Source: Tsukamurella sputi (GTDB lineage Bacteria; Actinomycetota; Actinomycetes; Mycobacteriales; Mycobacteriaceae). Taken from it: a stretch of DNA of 64,000 nt. The stretch spans positions 1 through 64,000 of the forward strand of contig NZ_VIGV01000015.1 in assembly GCF_007858445.1 (NCBI RefSeq), in the 5' to 3' direction. Numbering within the stretch: position 1 is the stretch's first letter; each line of letters starts with the position of its first letter. The translations under genes were made by a program, and so were the position numbers. The notes beneath the pieces were generated by a model that was not told the DNA's origin, did not search any database, and saw nothing but the letters and a program-made list of their open reading frames with translations. Below, piece after piece: positions 57,284 through 64,000 of the stretch.

Positions 57284-58984
57284 CTAGGCTCGCGTACCGC
57301 GCTCGTCGCCGAGCCGGATCGGGGCGATGTCGGTGAAGACGTCACCCGGCCCGGGGTTGGTCGACGGTGCGCTCCCGCCCAGGTGGTGCACCACCCCCCA
57401 CACCGCGTTCAGCGCTGTCTGCAGCGCGCCCTCGGCCCACCCCGCGGTCCACGAGATGTCGTCGCCGGCGAGGAAGAAACCGCGGTGCCGAGGGTCGAGC
57501 CGTTCCTGCATGAAGTGGGTGTAGAGCCGCTCCTGATACCGGTAGTGCCCGGGCAGGTTCGCTTTGAAGGCGCCCATGAAGTACCGCTCCGTCTCCCAGG
57601 AGACGGTCTTCGGCGTGGCGATGATGTGACTGCGGATGTCCACGCCCGGGTAGATCTCGCCGAGCGACTTGAGCATCAGGTCCAGTCGCGCGTTCACGTC
57701 CAGCGGCAGGACCTTGAGCGAGTCGTCGGACCAGGTGTAGGACAGGCAGATCACGCCCGGCCGGTCGGGGCCGTGGTCGAGCAGGTAGGTGCCGCGGCTC
57801 ATCCGGTCGGTGAGGGTCATCGACATCGTGTCGCGGCCCGTCGCGGGGTCCACATCGCGCCAGAACGGGCGGTCGACGAGCGCGAAGACCTTGGAGCTGC
57901 CCATGTAGTGCGTGCGCTCGACCGCGGTCCAGTGGTCGATGGGGAGCAGGTCGTCGTCGCAGTCGATGGTGTTGAGCAGCATCCACGCCTGGCCGGTGAA
58001 GATCGCGGCGGGGTACGTGCGGGTCTCGCCGCCGGCGTCGACCAGCGTGTACCGGGGCGCGCCACCGGGGCCGGCCGTCCGGCGGATCGCCGTCACCGCA
58101 GGACGATGAGTGCCGCCGTTGAGGTCTCGCACGGACCGGACACCGTCGAACGGGCCCTCCCAGAGATGCCTGGGCAGCCGGTCCGAGCCCCCGACGATGC
58201 CGCGGTGGTGATCGTCCGCGGCGGTGCAGGTGACGCGGAGGATCTCCAGCATCGAATTGGGGTAGTCGGTGTCCCAGCCGCCGGTGCCGAAGCCGACCTG
58301 TCCGAACAGCTCCCGGTGCGCGAAGGATCGGAAGTGCTTCGACGCGGTGAGGAAGCCGTAGAAGGTCTGATCGTCCAGTTCCTCCACGAGCCTCGACCAC
58401 ACGGCCCGGATGCGGCCCGCGTCGCGCGCGCGGATCGCGTCCTGCAACTCGGCGGCGTCGGCGTAGTCGGCCAGCGTGGCGTCCCAGGCACGGGCCACCT
58501 CCGCGAACTCCGGCGGCAGGTCGGCGGCCGTGCGCGCGTAGTGACTGCGGCCCTTGAGGTCGATGACGGTGCTGGGCGTCGCCTCCGCCAGCGGGTTGGG
58601 GAAGGCCTCCGTCCGCAGTCCGGCGAGGTCCAGATAGTGCTGCAGGGTGGTCGATGAGGGCGGGAAGCGCATGGCGCCCATCTCCGCGACGAGGTCGTCG
58701 TCGTAGCCCTCGAAGCGCTCGCTGCGCATCCGCCCGCCGATCCGGTCGGCCTCGTAGACCACGGGTTTGAGGCCGATCCTGGCCAGCTCGTAGGCCGCCG
58801 TGAGGCCGGCGAGGCCCGCGCCGATCACGGCGACCTCGGTGCCGCGCGCGGCCTCGGGGACGGAGCCGAGGCCGTCGGGGTGGGTGACCCAGTCGTCGTA
58901 GGCGAACGGGAAGTCCGGGCCGAACATGGTCAGGGGCGCGTCCGATCCGGACGGGCCGTGGGCGGGCATGGCGGGTTGAGTCAT
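57284..58984 (-). CDS. DavB-like L-amino-acid 2-monooxygenase (probably arginine)
   Basis: A 566-aa flavin monoamine oxidase-family protein. It has the FAD-binding GAGLAGLTAAYELARIG, GGRMRS, FGQVGFGTGGWDTDYPNSML, then LSMTLTDR-like MSMTLTDRMSRGTYL and the C-terminal GDDISWTAGWAEGALQTALN. These features and the length closely resemble lysine 2-monooxygenase DavB of Pseudomonas as I recall it. The enzyme would convert an L-amino acid to the amide with loss of CO2. Because a ureohydrolase lies in the same operon, arginine giving 4-guanidinobutyramide is the better substrate guess. It is the last gene of the operon, 23 bp after the amidohydrolase. Confidence 0.82.
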   Translation of the reverse strand: MTQPAMPAHGPSGSDAPLTMFGPDFPFAYDDWVTHPDGLGSVPEAARGTEVAVIGAGLAGLTAAYELARIGLKPVVYEADRIGGRMRSERFEGYDDDLVAEMGAMRFPPSSTTLQHYLDLAGLRTEAFPNPLAEATPSTVIDLKGRSHYARTAADLPPEFAEVARAWDATLADYADAAELQDAIRARDAGRIRAVWSRLVEELDDQTFYGFLTASKHFRSFAHRELFGQVGFGTGGWDTDYPNSMLEILRVTCTAADDHHRGIVGGSDRLPRHLWEGPFDGVRSVRDLNGGTHRPAVTAIRRTAGPGGAPRYTLVDAGGETRTYPAAIFTGQAWMLLNTIDCDDDLLPIDHWTAVERTHYMGSSKVFALVDRPFWRDVDPATGRDTMSMTLTDRMSRGTYLLDHGPDRPGVICLSYTWSDDSLKVLPLDVNARLDLMLKSLGEIYPGVDIRSHIIATPKTVSWETERYFMGAFKANLPGHYRYQERLYTHFMQERLDPRHRGFFLAGDDISWTAGWAEGALQTALNAVWGVVHHLGGSAPSTNPGPGDVFTDIAPIRLGDERGTRA

Positions 58985-59007
58985 GCGGGCTCCTCGGGTG
59001 GTGGTGC

Positions 59008-59799
59008 TCAGTACAGGTCGCTGCGCCGGTCGCGCAGGTAGGTGTTGGCGATGCGGGCCTCGCGCAGGGCCTCGACATCGGCGGTGAAGGTCAGGAGTTC
59101 CTCGGCGCGGCCGGCGCGGGCCAGGACCTCACCGTCGGGTCCGGCCGCGGTGCTCAGACCGCAGTACTCGAGCGAGGTCTCGCGGCCACAATGGTTGGTG
59201 TAGGCGATGTAGAGCTGGCTCTCGAAGGCGCGCACCGGCACCACCTGCTCGGCGATCCTGCCGAAGGGTTCCATGAGACCGGTCGGGATCAGGAGCAGAT
59301 CGGTGCCGGCGTCCGCGTGGGCGCGCACCGCCTCGGGGAACTCCACGTCGTAGCAGATGAGCAGCCCGCAGGTCAGGCCGCCGAGGGCGAAGGTCACGGG
59401 CAGCTCGCCGCCCGGCGCGAAGACGGCGCGGTCGAGGTCGCCGAACAGGTGGGACTTGCGGTAGTGCGCGAGCTCGGCACCGTCGGGACCGATGACGGTG
59501 GCGGCGTTGAAGACCCGATCCCCGTCCCGCTCCGGGTACCCGGCGACGACGGTGACGCGGTGGCGGCGGGCGATGGCGGCGATCGCGTCGTGGTACTCGC
59601 CGCCGCGGGGGCGCGCGAGTTCCGTCGTTGCCGCACCGATGTCGTAGCCCGTCACCGACAGCTCGGGCGTCACGAGGAGCTGCGCGCCGGCGGCCGCGGC
59701 GCGGGCCGCGGCGTCGTCGATCGCCGTCAGGTTCCGCGCGACGTCCGGCTCCGGACCGAGTCCCTCCGGACCCTGGTACATCCCGACGGTGACCGTCAT
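59008..59799 (-). CDS. Carbon-nitrogen hydrolase, DavA-like amidase
   Basis: ATG 59799 overlaps the permease stop (ATGA). The 263-aa nitrilase-superfamily protein has the Glu-Lys-Cys triad in TPELSVTGYDIG, HYRKSHLFGDLD and LLICYDVEFPE, and ends like 5-aminovaleramidase DavA. In this operon it should hydrolyse the amide made by the monooxygenase (4-guanidinobutyramide) to 4-guanidinobutyrate and ammonia. No signal peptide; cytoplasmic. Confidence 0.85.
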   Translation of the reverse strand: MTVTVGMYQGPEGLGPEPDVARNLTAIDDAAARAAAAGAQLLVTPELSVTGYDIGAATTELARPRGGEYHDAIAAIARRHRVTVVAGYPERDGDRVFNAATVIGPDGAELAHYRKSHLFGDLDRAVFAPGGELPVTFALGGLTCGLLICYDVEFPEAVRAHADAGTDLLLIPTGLMEPFGRIAEQVVPVRAFESQLYIAYTNHCGRETSLEYCGLSTAAGPDGEVLARAGRAEELLTFTADVEALREARIANTYLRDRRSDLY

Positions 59800-61229
59800 C
59801 GCGGTGCCTTCGAGAGGTCGGTGCCCCGCAGCCGCGAGTGGCTGTAGCCGTAGGCGAAGTAGACCACCAGCCCGACCGCGGACCAGATGCCGAACGCCGC
59901 CCAGGTTGCGGGTTCGAGCTGCAGCATGAGGTACACGCAGAAGCCGATCCCCAGCACCGGGATGAGCGGGAAGAGCGGCGTCTTGAAACTCCGGGGCAGG
60001 TCCGGCCGGTTGAACCGCAACACGATCACACCCACGTTGACCAGGGCGAAAGCGAACAGCGAACCGATCGACGTGGCGTTCGCGAGTTCGCCGAGGGGAA
60101 CGAAGCCCGCGAGCACGGCGATGATCACGCTGACGATCACGATGTTCCGGACCGGTACGAAGGTGCGCGGGTTGACCTTGGCGAAGACGCGCGGCACCAG
60201 TCCGTCGCTGCCCATCGTGTAGAGGATGCGAGTCTGGCCGTACATGACCGCGAGCACCACGCTCGCGATCGCGATGACCGCGCCGACCGAGAGGATCACG
60301 GCGGGCCAGGTGCTTCCCGTGACGTCGGTCAGGATCTTCGCGAGCGAAGCCTCGGTGCCACCGAACTCCTGCCAGGGCATCGCACCGACTGCGGCGAGGG
60401 CGACCAGGCAGTACAGCACAGTGATGATGGCGAGGGAGAGGATGATCGCGCGCGGGAGGTCCCGCGTGGGGTTCTTCGCCTCGTTGCCGGCGGTGGACGC
60501 GGCGTCGAAACCGATGTAGGAGAAGAAGACCATCGCGGCGGCCGCCGTCATCCCGTCGACGCCGAAGGGCATGAACGGGCTCAGGTTGCCCGACTTGAAC
60601 GCGGTGAAGGCGATGGCGCAGAAGAACACCAGGACGCAGACCTTCAGGATGACCATCGCGGTGTTCAGTCGCGCGCTCTCCGTGGCACCGCCGATGAGCA
60701 CGAGGCACGCGAGCGCCACGATCACCATGCTCGGGATGTTCACGATGCCGCCGTCGCCCGGCGGCGCGGCGAGGGCTGTCGGCAGTTCGACGTTGAACAG
60801 GGTGCGGAGGAGCTCGTTGATGTACTGGCCCCACCCGACGGCGACGGCGGCCACGGAGACGCCGTACTCGAGGAGCAGACACCAGCCGCAGACCCACGCG
60901 AAGAACTCGCCGATGGTCGCGTAGGCGTAGGAGTACGAGCTGCCCGAGACGGGAATGGTGCCCGCCATCTCGGCGTACGAGAGCGCGGAGAAGAGCGCGG
61001 TGACCGCGGCGAGGATGAACGCGACGATCACAGCGGGTCCGGCCTTGGGGGTGGCCTCCCCGAGGATCACGAAGATGCCTGTGCCGAGGGAGGCGCCGAT
61101 GGAGAGCGCGGTCAGGTGACCCAGCCCCATCGATCGCTTGAGTTGGGGTCCCTCGTGTTCAGCGGCGCTGTCGGCCAGGATGCGGTCGACGGGCTTGCGG
61201 GCGATCAGACCCGCGGCGAAGGGGTTCAC
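59796..61229 (-). CDS. APC-family cationic amino acid permease
   Basis: ATG 61229 overlaps the ureohydrolase stop by 4 nt. The 477-aa protein has about 12-13 membrane segments and the CAT-type APC signature [20 protein letters not shown] with [20 protein letters not shown]. It resembles bacterial CAT transporters (YfnA-like). Within a locus for arginine breakdown, arginine import is the likely role. Confidence 0.88.
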   Translation of the reverse strand: MNPFAAGLIARKPVDRILADSAAEHEGPQLKRSMGLGHLTALSIGASLGTGIFVILGEATPKAGPAVIVAFILAAVTALFSALSYAEMAGTIPVSGSSYSYAYATIGEFFAWVCGWCLLLEYGVSVAAVAVGWGQYINELLRTLFNVELPTALAAPPGDGGIVNIPSMVIVALACLVLIGGATESARLNTAMVILKVCVLVFFCAIAFTAFKSGNLSPFMPFGVDGMTAAAAMVFFSYIGFDAASTAGNEAKNPTRDLPRAIILSLAIITVLYCLVALAAVGAMPWQEFGGTEASLAKILTDVTGSTWPAVILSVGAVIAIASVVLAVMYGQTRILYTMGSDGLVPRVFAKVNPRTFVPVRNIVIVSVIIAVLAGFVPLGELANATSIGSLFAFALVNVGVIVLRFNRPDLPRSFKTPLFPLIPVLGIGFCVYLMLQLEPATWAAFGIWSAVGLVVYFAYGYSHSRLRGTDLSKAPR

Positions 61230-62206
61230 CGGGCGTTCACCGCGAGCACGGACAGCAGCTCGTAGGCCACGTGGGCGGCCGCGATGCCGGTGAGTTCCGC
61301 GTGGTCGTAGGGCGGCGCGACTTCCACGACGTCTGCGCCCACCACGTCGGTGCCCACCAGCGCGCGGATCGTGTTCAGCAGCTCCCGGCTCGTCATGCCG
61401 CCGGCCTCGGGCGTGCCGGTGCCGGGCGCGTGCGCCGGGTCCAGGACGTCGATGTCGACGGAGACGTAGACGGGGCCGCCGGCACCGTCGGGCCCGGCGA
61501 GGCGCCGGCGCATGCGCTCGATGACGCTGTCGAGTCCGTCGTTCTCGTAGTCGTCCGACCGGATCACCTGGAACCCCAGCACGCCGTCGGCGGTGAGATC
61601 CTGCTCGCCGTACAGCGGGCCGCGGATGCCGATGTGCATGGACCGCTCCAGGTCGATCAGGCCCTCCTCGCTGGCCCGGCGGAACGGGGTGCCGTGCGTG
61701 TACGGCGCTCCGAAGTAGGTGTCCCAGGTGTCGAGGTGGGCGTCGAAGTGCAGGACCGCGACCGGCCCGCTGTCGGCGGCGACGGCGCGCAGGATCGGCA
61801 GGGCGAGCGTGTGATCGCCGCCGAGCGTGAGCACCTTGGAGCCCGCGCCGCGCAGGCGCGTGATCTCCGTCTGCACGGTACCGAGTGCTTCGACGATGTC
61901 GAACGGGTTCACCGCCAGGTCGCCGGCGTCGGCGACCTGGTGCACGGCGAACGGGGAGACGTCGAGCGCGGGGTTGTAGGGCCGCAGCAGCTTCGACGAG
62001 GCCCGGATGTGCCCGGGGCCGAACCGTGCGCCGGGGCGGTAGCTCACGCCGGAGTCGAAGGGGATGCCGAGCACCGCGACGGCGGCGGAGTCGACCTCGT
62101 CGAGGCGGGGGAGGCGGGCGAAGGTGGCGGGGCCGCAGTAGCGCGGGATGAGGCTCGCATCGACCGGTCCCCGGGGGCAGGACTGGGGCTGTTCGTCTTC
62201 AGGCAC
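61226..62206 (-). CDS. Ureohydrolase (guanidinobutyrase/agmatinase family)
   Basis: GTG 62206 follows GAGAGG on its strand. The 326-aa protein has the binuclear manganese motifs [20 protein letters not shown] and [20 protein letters not shown]. The family includes agmatinase and guanidinobutyrase. With a 2-monooxygenase and an amidase beside it, 4-guanidinobutyrate to GABA plus urea fits best. It is the promoter-proximal gene of the four-gene operon. Confidence 0.88.
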   Translation of the reverse strand: MPEDEQPQSCPRGPVDASLIPRYCGPATFARLPRLDEVDSAAVAVLGIPFDSGVSYRPGARFGPGHIRASSKLLRPYNPALDVSPFAVHQVADAGDLAVNPFDIVEALGTVQTEITRLRGAGSKVLTLGGDHTLALPILRAVAADSGPVAVLHFDAHLDTWDTYFGAPYTHGTPFRRASEEGLIDLERSMHIGIRGPLYGEQDLTADGVLGFQVIRSDDYENDGLDSVIERMRRRLAGPDGAGGPVYVSVDIDVLDPAHAPGTGTPEAGGMTSRELLNTIRALVGTDVVGADVVEVAPPYDHAELTGIAAAHVAYELLSVLAVNAR

Positions 62207-62283
62207 GAATGGATCCTCTCGCAGGGGCTGCTTTTGTGGGCAGGATCACATAGTGTGGGACATCGACCGACTTGTCAACTCGA

Positions 62284-62300
62284 GTTTCCTGAAAGGAAAC
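62284..62300. promoter_or_regulatory. Operator-like repeat between ureohydrolase and regulator
   Basis: GTTTCCT-GAA-AGGAAAC is a perfect 7-bp inverted repeat. Its right arm holds the AAGGAAA ribosome binding site of the regulator at 62306, so binding would repress the regulator's own translation start region. The 99-bp divergent gap holds no other strong repeat. Confidence 0.6.
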
Positions 62301-62305
62301 ATCTG

Positions 62306-62929
62306 TTGGATGTGATTGTCCCGGGTGCGGATGCCGTTCTCCCCGTGCCGGATCAGGTGGGCGCCGCGCTCAAGGCCGCCCGTCGCGCCCGACGCCTGAC
62401 GCTCGCGGACGTCGCAGAGCACGTCGGGGTCACCAAGGGGTACCTGTCGAAAGTGGAGCGCGGCCTCGCGGCGCCGTCGATGGCGGTCCTCGTCCGGACG
62501 TGCGAGGTGCTCGACGTCCCCGTCGGCTCGCTGTTCGACGGTGGCGCGGCCGGCTCGGTGGTGCGCGCCGACGCGTATCCGCCGGTGCGGTTCGGCGGCG
62601 ATGGTCTCGCGGAGTTCCTGCTCACCCCGTCGGGGGAGCAGCGGGTCCAGGTGCTGCTCAGCGAGATCGAGCCGGGCGGCGGCAGCGGCGACGAGGCATA
62701 TGCTCTGCCCGCCGAGGTCTCCTTCGTGCTCGTGCAGCGCGGCCTCCTGCGCCTGGCCTTCCCGCCGGAGCCGGAGGTCGAGCTGGCCGTCGGCGACGCG
62801 ATGACCTTCGATCCCGGCCGGCCGCACACCTTCGCCGCCGGTGTCGACGGCGCCCGCGTGCTGTGGGTGATGGCGCCGGCGCTGCCGGCTCGGTCGAAGC
62901 GGGAGGGCTCCCCCGTCACGCCCCGGTGA
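62306..62929 (+). CDS. XRE-cupin transcriptional regulator
   Basis: TTG 62306 is chosen for its spacing from AAGGAAA; a GTG at 62312 is possible. The 207-aa protein has an XRE helix-turn-helix (RLTLADVAEHVGVTKGYLSK) and a C-terminal cupin domain (VELAVGDAMTFDPGRPHTFA). It is divergent from the arginine-type operon and probably senses one of its intermediates. Its 3' end overlaps the convergent crotonase gene by 14 nt. Confidence 0.88.
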   Translation: MDVIVPGADAVLPVPDQVGAALKAARRARRLTLADVAEHVGVTKGYLSKVERGLAAPSMAVLVRTCEVLDVPVGSLFDGGAAGSVVRADAYPPVRFGGDGLAEFLLTPSGEQRVQVLLSEIEPGGGSGDEAYALPAEVSFVLVQRGLLRLAFPPEPEVELAVGDAMTFDPGRPHTFAAGVDGARVLWVMAPALPARSKREGSPVTPR

Positions 62930-63716
62930 ATCGCGGCGGGCGCTTGTCCAGCATGGCGGCGACGGCCTCGTGATGGTCGGCCGTGGAGTGGGCGATCGTC
63001 TGCATGGCCGCGGAGAGCTCGAGCAGCGCGTCCAGGCTCTGGTGCTGCCCCTCGCGCAGCAGGCGTTTGGTCATGCGCAGCGCCTGCGGCGGGTTGGCCG
63101 CGACGCGGTCCGCGAGCGCACGGGCCGCGGCGAGCAGCTCGTCGGGCTCGACGACGCTGGAGACCATGCCCCAGTCGAGCGCGGTCCGCGCGTCCACCGC
63201 GTCGCCGGTGAAGGCCATCTCGGTGGCCCGCGCCATCCCGACGATGCGCGGGAGCAGCCATGCGCCGCCGTCGCCCGGGATGAGTCCCACCTTGACGAAG
63301 CTCTCCGCGAAGACGGCCTTCGTGGACGCCACCCGCAGGTCGCACATCATCGCGAGGTCGCAGCCCGCGCCGATCGCGGGGCCGTTGACCGCGGCCACCG
63401 TCGGGACCTCGCAGTGGTACAGCGCCCGCGGGATGCGCTGGATCCCCTGCCGATAGCCCTGGCGCTGCTGCGCCGCAGTGCCGCCGAACATGCCCTCCTT
63501 GTCGCGCATGTGCTTGACGTTGCCGCCGGAGCTGAACGCCGAACCGGCTCCCGTCAGGATCGCCACGCGCACCCCGTCGTCGCGGTTCACCTCGTCGACG
63601 GCGCGCTCGATCGCCGCGATCATCGCCTCGTCCGAGACGGGGTTGCGTGCGGCGGGGTCGTTCAGCGTCCAGGTGACGACGGAGCCGTCGCGCTCGATCA
63701 GGAGTGGTTCGGTCAT
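62916..63716 (-). CDS. Enoyl-CoA hydratase/isomerase family protein
   Basis: A 266-aa crotonase-fold protein from ATG 63716. It has VVTWTLNDPAARNPVSDEAM, ILTGAGSAFSSGGNVKHM (oxyanion hole), NGPAIGAGCDLAMMCDLRVA and FVKVGLIPGDGGAWLLPRIV. The second catalytic position is Asp (GDGG), so hydratase activity is uncertain and an isomerase or other crotonase reaction is possible. It is not part of the arginine operon. Confidence 0.88.
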   Translation of the reverse strand: MTEPLLIERDGSVVTWTLNDPAARNPVSDEAMIAAIERAVDEVNRDDGVRVAILTGAGSAFSSGGNVKHMRDKEGMFGGTAAQQRQGYRQGIQRIPRALYHCEVPTVAAVNGPAIGAGCDLAMMCDLRVASTKAVFAESFVKVGLIPGDGGAWLLPRIVGMARATEMAFTGDAVDARTALDWGMVSSVVEPDELLAAARALADRVAANPPQALRMTKRLLREGQHQSLDALLELSAAMQTIAHSTADHHEAVAAMLDKRPPRFTGA

Positions 63717-63726
63717 GGGGGAGACC

Positions 63727-64000
63727 CTATGCCTTCGGGATCCGCGACGGGGGCGTGCCGAACTCGGCCGTGAATGCGGCGGTGAAGGCCGCCGGGGTCG
63801 AGTAGCCGAGGCGGCCCGCGGTCTCCGTCACCGTTGCGGTGCGGAGCAGGGGGAGAGCCGCGAGGAGTCGGGCCCGGCGCCGCCAGACGGCGGGACTGGA
63901 GCCCGTCGCGGCGCGGAAGCGACTGGTGAAGGCGCGTTCGCTGCGGCCGCAGCGGGCCGCCCACGCCGCGTTGTCCACGGCGACGTCCGGCGCGGCGAGG
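63727..64000 (-). CDS. AraC-family regulator, C-terminal part (partial at right edge)
   Basis: The frame is open from base 64000 to TAG at 63727-63729. It contains an AraC double helix-turn-helix: CGRSERAFTSRFRAATGSSP, TVTETAGRLGYSTPAAFTAA and FGTPPSRI. The N-terminal (possibly DJ-1/GATase-like) part lies outside the window. It may regulate the adjacent crotonase gene. Confidence 0.82.
   Translation of the reverse strand, partial: LAAPDVAVDNAAWAARCGRSERAFTSRFRAATGSSPAVWRRRARLLAALPLLRTATVTETAGRLGYSTPAAFTAAFTAEFGTPPSRIPKA

Overview
The window is a piece of a high-GC actinobacterial chromosome. Gene content and order match Mycobacteriales. From memory of M. tuberculosis, the run ettA, NAD-glutamate dehydrogenase, thioesterase, conserved hypothetical, alpha-glucosidase, group II truncated hemoglobin, HNH protein, CtaJ-like protein, DUF5130 protein, PepN, DsbA-like Rv2466c, RpiB and Nei-type glycosylase follows Rv2477c to Rv2464c, with accessory genes set between the conserved blocks. 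A Tsukamurella- or Gordonia-like genus is plausible, but I cannot fix it without a search.

Positions 1-10,263 hold a minus-strand biosynthetic operon. It has a one-module reducing PKS (KS-AT-DH-KR-ACP), then an NRPS (C-A-PCP-reductase) whose A domain reads as glycine-specific, then a third gene that runs off the left edge. All three are joined by start/stop overlaps.

Positions 10,715-21,629 are an integrated mobile element of about 10.9 kb that is visibly less GC-rich than its flanks. It interrupts the 5' end of ettA. A 12-codon remnant of the native ettA start lies at the left end. At the right end the element supplies a new promoter, ribosome binding site and first codons. It carries a tyrosine integrase, two excisionase-like proteins, an initiator gene with six iteron-like repeats and an AT-rich inverted repeat inside it, a tightly overlapped operon of very small proteins, a phage terminase small subunit-like gene without a large subunit, and an Lsr2 paralogue. 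It has no recognisable structural or lysis genes. This is the layout expected of a phage satellite (PICI-like) rather than a prophage.

Positions 21,606-54,182 are mainly backbone: ettA, gdh, the conserved genes above, and inserted modules. The modules are MerR/DUF4188, XRE-cupin/arylsulfotransferase/NCS2 permease, an MHS transporter, an M48 protease, a LysB-like hydrolase, MetA and a crotonase. A PAS-GGDEF gene in this stretch is frameshifted. A two-component system follows (53,520-55,366).

Positions 55,542-64,000 hold a small membrane protein, a cytochrome P450, and a five-gene catabolic locus: ureohydrolase, APC permease, C-N hydrolase and DavB-like amino-acid 2-monooxygenase, with a divergent XRE-cupin regulator. 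Together these fit oxidative breakdown of arginine through guanidinobutyramide and guanidinobutyrate to GABA and urea. An enoyl-CoA hydratase and a partial AraC regulator end the window.
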